From an uncultured Kroppenstedtia sp. (GTDB taxonomy: Bacteria; Bacillota; Bacilli; Thermoactinomycetales; DSM-45169): 10,044 nt of DNA. The stretch is taken from positions 1 through 10,044 of the forward strand of contig CAUGKZ010000034.1 of the NCBI GenBank assembly GCA_959600065.1, read 5' to 3'. Shown piece by piece: positions 6,711 through 10,044 of this stretch. The stretch's first letter is position 1, and every line of letters starts with the position of its first letter. The translations under genes were made by a program, and so were the position numbers. The notes beneath the pieces were generated by a model, which saw only the letters and a list, made by a program, of their open reading frames with translations, made no database searches and was not told the DNA's origin.

Positions 6711-7595
6711 TCAGCTGGATGTCATTTTCCGGTGGATCCATCGCCCCACCCAGCGGGCAGACAGATTGAAAAGGAGAACGGCAATCACTAACACTGCTGA
6801 CGCACCCGCCGCCACTTCCCCGGCATCGGGGATGATCCCCTCGGAGTTGATTTTCCAGATGTGCACAGCCAGTGTGGAGGCTGGACGGAAAGGATGAAGA
6901 GGAGAGGTGGGTGAGGTGGGATCCCAGTTGCCAAAGTCCAGCGGCGGCGAACTCATACCCGCAGTAAACATCAGGGCCGCCGCCTCGCCAAACACCCGGC
7001 CGGCAGCCAGGATCGTCCCCGTCAAGATGCCAGGTAGCGCCGCCGGGAGGATCACTTGGGTGATGGTTTGCCAATGGGTCACCCCCAGGGCGAGGCTGGC
7101 CTCTTTCTGTTCCAAAGGCACGGAAGTGATCGCCTGTTCCACCACCCGCACCATCAACGGCAGGTTAAATACCGTCAACGCCAGTGCACCGGCGGCGAGG
7201 GAAAAACCCCAGCCGGTGTACTGAACAAAGAGAAGCATCCCGAACAATCCGACCACGATGGAAGGCAAAGAGGACAAGACCTCGATGCTGAGCCGGATGA
7301 AACGAGTCCACCGACCAGGCTTAGCATATTCCGCCATGTAGATCCCACCCCCTAAACCGAGGGGAAGGGTAATCAACATCGTGAGGAACAAGAGGTAGAA
7401 AGAATTAAACAGTTGGGGAGCAATCCCGCCACCGGCTATCACCGTAGAGGGGGGCGTAGTCAAAAATGAGCCATCGATCACCTGGACACCTCGGACCAAG
7501 ATCCATCCGAGTAAACCCGCCAACACCCCGATAATGGCAAAGGCAATCAGATAAAAAACGACGGTGGCGATGCGATCGGTCACTTTGGCCTTCAT
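6711..7595 (-). CDS. pstA: Phosphate ABC transporter permease PstA
   Basis: One of the two membrane subunits that form the phosphate channel. The 294-residue protein has a cytoplasmic N-terminus, then a first membrane helix (about 10-35), an outside loop with the FLTTPPS...GGGIAPQ segment that is characteristic of PstA, and about five further hydrophobic segments. The cytoplasmic coupling loop EASLALGVTHWQTITQVILP is the EAA motif that contacts PstB. The start ATG at 7595 overlaps the pstC stop by one base (TGATG), with AAGGAGGGAG five bases before. Upstream in-frame starts fall deep inside pstC and were not used. The overlap predicts coupled, near-equimolar synthesis with PstC. The C-terminal third is somewhat divergent (WDPTSPTSPLHPFRPAST region), but no frameshift or truncation is seen. 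Confidence 0.95.
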   Translation of the reverse strand: MKAKVTDRIATVVFYLIAFAIIGVLAGLLGWILVRGVQVIDGSFLTTPPSTVIAGGGIAPQLFNSFYLLFLTMLITLPLGLGGGIYMAEYAKPGRWTRFIRLSIEVLSSLPSIVVGLFGMLLFVQYTGWGFSLAAGALALTVFNLPLMVRVVEQAITSVPLEQKEASLALGVTHWQTITQVILPAALPGILTGTILAAGRVFGEAAALMFTAGMSSPPLDFGNWDPTSPTSPLHPFRPASTLAVHIWKINSEGIIPDAGEVAAGASAVLVIAVLLFNLSARWVGRWIHRKMTSS

Positions 7596-8545
7596 CAGGA
7601 CTCCCTCCTTCTCGTGATCAGGCGGATGACGACAATGAAGAAAAGCGTCATCAGGAGTAGAATCAACGCCATCGACCACAATGCGTCGTTATAGGCGGAA
7701 CCTTGAACGGTGTTGCCCATGTGCAGGGTAATCACACTGGTCAGCGTGCTGATCGGATCGAAAAGACCCGTTGGAATCTGGCCTGAGTTGCCGATCACCA
7801 TCTGAACAGCGAGAGCCTCACCAAAAGCCCGGGCCATCCCCAGCACCACCCCTGTCATCAATCCAGAGAGGGAAGTGCGGAGCAACACCCGACGAATCGT
7901 TTGCCAGCGGGTGGCTCCCAAGGCATAGGAAGCTTCCCGAATCTTGCGGGGAACATTTTGTAAGGTGTCCACCGCAATCGAAGTGATCGTGGGCAGGATC
8001 ATGATCGAAAGCACAATCACCCCTGCCAACAGACTGAAACCCGATCCCCCGTGGATATTGCGGATATAAGGAACTAACAGAGTCAGACCGATAAATCCAT
8101 ACACCACAGAGGGGATGCCGACCAACAATTCAATAACCGGCTGCAACACTTTTCGTCCCCAAGCGGGAGCGATCTCCGTCATGAAGACCGCTGCCCCAAT
8201 CCCCAGGGGCGCACTGATCAGAGCTGCCAGCACCGTCACCGCGAAGGAACCAGTAATAAAAGGAAGTGCGCCGAATTGTCCCTCAGAGGGAGCCCATTGG
8301 TTGGAAAAAAAACTGGACAAGCTCACCCCGTCTTTGATAAAGGTGGAAAGCCCCTTGGAAGTGATGAAAAAGAGGAGTGCCAGCAGGATCCCCATCATCA
8401 CCGTAGCACTGAACCAGGTGAGAAGGCGTCCCCGCCTCTCGATCCGGAGCTGTTTCCGGGCGGGTTGCCTCAGACGGTCCCCCAAGCTGCCGGGTTTGGA
8501 AACGCCCTCCCCATTGATCGGAGGAATCCTTTCTGTGGTTTCCAT
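7595..8545 (-). CDS. pstC: Phosphate ABC transporter permease PstC
   Basis: The partner permease of PstA in the high-affinity phosphate channel. The 316-residue protein starts with a basic, hydrophilic cytoplasmic extension of about 40 residues, followed by a first helix (about 45-65) and the typical periplasm-facing loop containing WAPSEGQFGALPFITGS. About five more membrane segments follow. The EAA coupling loop reads EASYALGATRWQTIRRVLL. The ATG at 8545 was chosen for AAAGGGG seven bases upstream. A longer frame to 8587 would run through the intergenic stem-loop. It lies 91 bp after pstS, a gap mostly filled by that stem-loop, and overlaps pstA by one base. The order S-C-A-B-B is the Bacillus arrangement. 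Confidence 0.95.
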   Translation of the reverse strand: METTERIPPINGEGVSKPGSLGDRLRQPARKQLRIERRGRLLTWFSATVMMGILLALLFFITSKGLSTFIKDGVSLSSFFSNQWAPSEGQFGALPFITGSFAVTVLAALISAPLGIGAAVFMTEIAPAWGRKVLQPVIELLVGIPSVVYGFIGLTLLVPYIRNIHGGSGFSLLAGVIVLSIMILPTITSIAVDTLQNVPRKIREASYALGATRWQTIRRVLLRTSLSGLMTGVVLGMARAFGEALAVQMVIGNSGQIPTGLFDPISTLTSVITLHMGNTVQGSAYNDALWSMALILLLMTLFFIVVIRLITRRRES

Positions 8546-8564
8546 GATCTCGCCCCTTTCCCGA

Positions 8565-8611
8565 CGGCAATCAGGGGAACGATACACAGGTATCTTCCCC
8601 CTGAACTGCCG
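8565..8611 (-). other. Long stem-loop between pstS and pstC
   Basis: The minus strand folds into a stem of roughly 20 bp with a CTGT loop. From the base up it has GGCA/TGCC, TCAGGGG/CCCCTGA, then GATAC/GTATC, with minor bulges and one A-G mismatch. It starts about 26 bases after the pstS stop and ends just before the pstC ribosome binding site (AAAGGGG, 8554-8560). No T-run follows, so it is not a complete terminator. The likely role is to protect the 3' end of a processed pstS transcript or to reduce readthrough, giving more binding protein than channel subunits. This stoichiometric device is common in binding-protein operons. Confidence 0.65.
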
Positions 8612-8636
8612 GTGATTATATGTTTCAAGCGGTCCT

Positions 8637-9545
8637 TTATTTCTCGGTTACTTTGCCAGAAGCATCCCGTTCTACCTTCATCTGAGTCACTGGGATATAT
8701 CCCAATTGCGGGATCAAATCGTTTTGGATTTCATCGGACAAGATATAGTCGATGAACGCCTTGGCTAGCTCTTGGTTTTCACTTTCCTTGGGGGTATACA
8801 TGTGTTGATACGCCCAAACTTTCCATTTGCCGGTGTGGACGTTCTCGTTCTTGGGTTCCACACCCTCCAGCTTCACGGGCTTCACAGAATCATCAAAGTA
8901 AGAGAAGGCCAGGTAGCCGATAGCGCCAGGGGTTTCACTGACGATTTTCTTCACTGTGCCGGAGGAGTCTTCCTCAATTCCTCCCTTGGCCCGATGTTCA
9001 TCCTGCCCATTGAGAGCGAAGGTTTGAAAAGTAGAACGAGTGCCGGAGCTCTCCGGCCGATTGACCAGCACAATCTCCTGATCCTTACCGCCGACTTCCT
9101 TCCAGTTCTTCACCTTGCCAGTGAAGATGTCGATCAGCTGTTTTTGGGTCAGATCCTCCACCCCGGTTTTCGGGTTAACGACCGGTCCCATCCCGACGAC
9201 GAACACTTTATGGTCTTCGATCTTGGCAGCGTCGATGCCATCTTTCTCTTCGGCAAAGACATCGGAGTTTCCAATATCAGCGGAACCATCCACGGCCGAA
9301 CTCAGCCCGGTACCGCTCCCACCCCCCTGGACGTTCACTTGGACGCCGGGGTTTTTGGCGGTGAATTGGTTAGCCGCCTCCTCTACCAAAGGTTGCATGG
9401 CGGTAGAACCGACAGCGGTCAAGGAACCTTTTAATTGACTCTCCTGATCCGCATCCGTACCATTACCACTGTTGCTTTGACTGCATCCGATAACCCCGAA
9501 TGCAAGTGCAAAGGCACTGCCAAGAACGATAGATTTCTTGAACAT
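8637..9545 (-). CDS. pstS: Phosphate-binding lipoprotein PstS
   Basis: This is the extracytoplasmic receptor that captures inorganic phosphate and delivers it to PstC/PstA. The 302-residue precursor has a lipoprotein signal peptide: MFKKS, a hydrophobic stretch, then the lipobox GVIGC with Cys21 as the expected lipidation site. This is followed by a Ser/Gly/Asn/Asp linker. Phosphate-contact motifs are present: GSTAMQP (46-52), GGGSGTG (74-80) with the SADIGNSD segment after it, and RPESSGTRSTF (163-173). The start is ATG at 9545, with AGGGGG nine bases upstream. An in-frame start 15 codons earlier would put charged residues before the signal peptide and has no better ribosome binding site. 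It is first in the operon, directly behind the Pho box, so it should be strongly induced by phosphate starvation through PhoP. Confidence 0.96.
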   Translation of the reverse strand: MFKKSIVLGSAFALAFGVIGCSQSNSGNGTDADQESQLKGSLTAVGSTAMQPLVEEAANQFTAKNPGVQVNVQGGGSGTGLSSAVDGSADIGNSDVFAEEKDGIDAAKIEDHKVFVVGMGPVVNPKTGVEDLTQKQLIDIFTGKVKNWKEVGGKDQEIVLVNRPESSGTRSTFQTFALNGQDEHRAKGGIEEDSSGTVKKIVSETPGAIGYLAFSYFDDSVKPVKLEGVEPKNENVHTGKWKVWAYQHMYTPKESENQELAKAFIDYILSDEIQNDLIPQLGYIPVTQMKVERDASGKVTEK

Positions 9546-9595
9546 AAGCTGGTACCCCCTAATGAGTGGTCGCTTCATTGCTTTCCTCACCGCTA

Positions 9596-9649
9596 ACTAT
9601 AAAGATAGACTTTTAGTCTTAAATGAACCCATTGTAAAGGTTTTGTTAA
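9596..9649 (-). promoter_or_regulatory. PhoP-dependent promoter with three-repeat Pho box
   Basis: On the minus strand three hexamers, TTAACA (9649-9644), TTTACA (9638-9633) and TTCATT (9627-9622), are each separated by exactly five bases. This matches the Bacillus PhoP binding rule of TT(A/C/T)ACA direct repeats on an 11-bp period. TATAGT (9601-9596) follows as a -10 element, with no good separate -35, as is usual for PhoP-activated promoters. Transcription would begin near 9589, leaving a leader of about 45 bases before pstS. A small AGACT/AGTCT inverted repeat (9607-9619) lies between box and -10. Confidence 0.8.
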
Positions 9650-9678
9650 GAGGAGCAGACTGATTGAAAAACAGGCAT

Positions 9679-9717
9679 AAAAAAAGCTGGAGAGGGAAAT
9701 GGATTTCCCCTTCCAGC
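9679..9717 (-). terminator. Minus-strand intrinsic terminator upstream of pstS
   Basis: Read on the minus strand, GCTGGAAGGGGAAAT (9717-9703) and ATTTCCCTCTCCAGC (9700-9686) form a 15-position stem with one mismatch and one wobble. Seven Ts (9685-9679) follow directly. Orientation shows it ends a transcript coming from the right, towards pstS. It stops 30 bp before the Pho box and so insulates the phosphate operon. The transcript it terminates has no visible protein gene within the window. Confidence 0.8.
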
Positions 9718-9722
9718 CTCAC

Positions 9723-9976
9723 CCCACCTGGCAAGCGTGTTATTGTCCCCATCAAGGCTGTTGATGAACCCTAAAGTGGATGATGGGAACGAAACGATCC
9801 TTTCGTTCTTCCCATTGCCCCCATCGTAAAATATTGTTTGAGGGGACGGGGATGATGGGACGGCTTCGATCTCGTGCAAAGAGAACAAAGGCGCTTCACC
9901 ATCCCACCATCCCGACCTGATTTCCTACCTAAAATAGGGCTCATCAACACGCCTGTGTCGCCACATTTCAGGTGGG
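9723..9976 (-). ncRNA. Candidate structured RNA or palindromic element of unknown kind
   Basis: The minus strand can fold into a branched structure. P1 is CCCACCTG/CAGGTGGG (9976-9969 with 9730-9723). P2 is TGTTGATGAGCCCTA (9949-9935) with TAGGGTTCATCAACA (9773-9759), extended outward past one bulged G by AGGC/GCCT. P3 is a 15-bp helix GGGATGGTGGGATGG (9913-9899) with CCGTCCCATCATCCC (9863-9849). P4 is a hairpin at 9815-9783 with GAACGAAA/TTTCGTTC. The imperfect pairs in P2 and P3 (9940/9768, 9907/9855, 9901/9861) are all G-U on the minus strand but A-C on the plus strand. This points to RNA made from the minus strand. The terminator at 9717-9679 follows at once. It matches no RNA family I recognise. 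A MITE or other mobile remnant with terminal inverted repeats is a real alternative. Confidence 0.35.
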
Positions 9977-10044
9977 TCGATCGAGTTACCCACACTCCAA
10001 TGTACCGACAGCAACCATTCAAGAGAGTTCCCCCTAAAACGTTG
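9977..10044. other. Right edge, no gene recognised
   Basis: Nothing recognisable as coding is seen. GTGGGT/ACCCAC (9972-9977, 9988-9993) can form a 6-bp hairpin that would compete with helix P1 of the neighbouring structure. No promoter for the candidate RNA is evident, so its 5' end may lie here or beyond the window edge. Confidence 0.3.

Noticed and set aside
7596..7679. N-terminal extension of pstA to 7679
   Set aside because: It overlaps pstC by 85 bases, encodes a non-hydrophobic unrelated stretch, and the internal ATG at 7595 has AAGGAGGGAG at ideal spacing.
9902..9942. Partial likeness of GAGCCCTAT...GGAAATC on the minus strand to group II intron domain V
   Set aside because: The matching 3' strand of a domain V hairpin is absent nearby, and GAGCCCTA pairs instead with a segment about 160 bases away. 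No intron-encoded reverse transcriptase is in the window.
9771..10044. Minus-strand frame open from the right edge to 9771, about 91 codons
   Set aside because: The product is rich in Arg, Ser, His and Gly and matches no family I know. No ribosome binding site is visible, and it lies across the inverted-repeat helices. It is better explained as a by-product of the structured region.
9926..10044. Second minus-strand frame ending in ...RRVDEPYFR, considered as the C-terminus of a transposase
   Set aside because: Only about 39 codons are visible, no transposase motif is present, and it is cut by the edge. I cannot support a protein call.

Overview
The window comes from a Gram-positive, probably spore-former-type Bacillota genome of moderate GC. 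Thermoactinomycetaceae or a related Bacilli family is a guess. The signs are strong AAGGAGG-type ribosome binding sites, frequent TTG and GTG starts, a CadC-type ArsR repressor, a lipoprotein phosphate-binding protein, tandem pstB genes and a Bacillus-like Pho box. All genes are on the minus strand except one LOG-family gene at 3584-4177.

Left part (1-3409, minus strand): the 5' part of an arylamine N-acetyltransferase gene runs off the left edge. Upstream of it lies a cadC-cadA pair, an ArsR-family metal sensor and a CPC-motif P1B-type ATPase that exports Cd/Zn/Pb. The two genes overlap by four bases and are probably translationally coupled. The intergenic region 3410-3583 holds two long AT-rich inverted repeats that are good candidates for the CadC operator(s). 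It also holds a likely extended -10 promoter for the divergent LOG gene.

Middle (3584-4363): a LOG/TIGR00730-family protein on the plus strand. It is followed by a strong perfect stem-loop, and then by a second stem-loop with a T-run on the minus strand that terminates the phosphate operon.

Right part (4364-9717, minus strand): a complete phosphate-starvation operon in the order pstS-pstC-pstA-pstB-pstB-phoU. PstS captures phosphate outside the membrane, PstC and PstA form the channel, the two PstB paralogues supply ATPase activity, and PhoU reports transport status to the signalling system. A three-repeat Pho box precedes pstS. A long stem-loop between pstS and pstC probably allows more PstS than channel protein to be made.

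Far right (9679-10044): no convincing protein gene. The minus strand here can fold into a branched structure (a long closing helix enclosing two more hairpins) followed directly by an intrinsic terminator with seven Ts. Its three imperfect pairs are all G-U on the minus strand and A-C on the plus strand, which suggests a transcribed structured RNA. A palindromic mobile element is the main alternative. This is the least explained part of the window.
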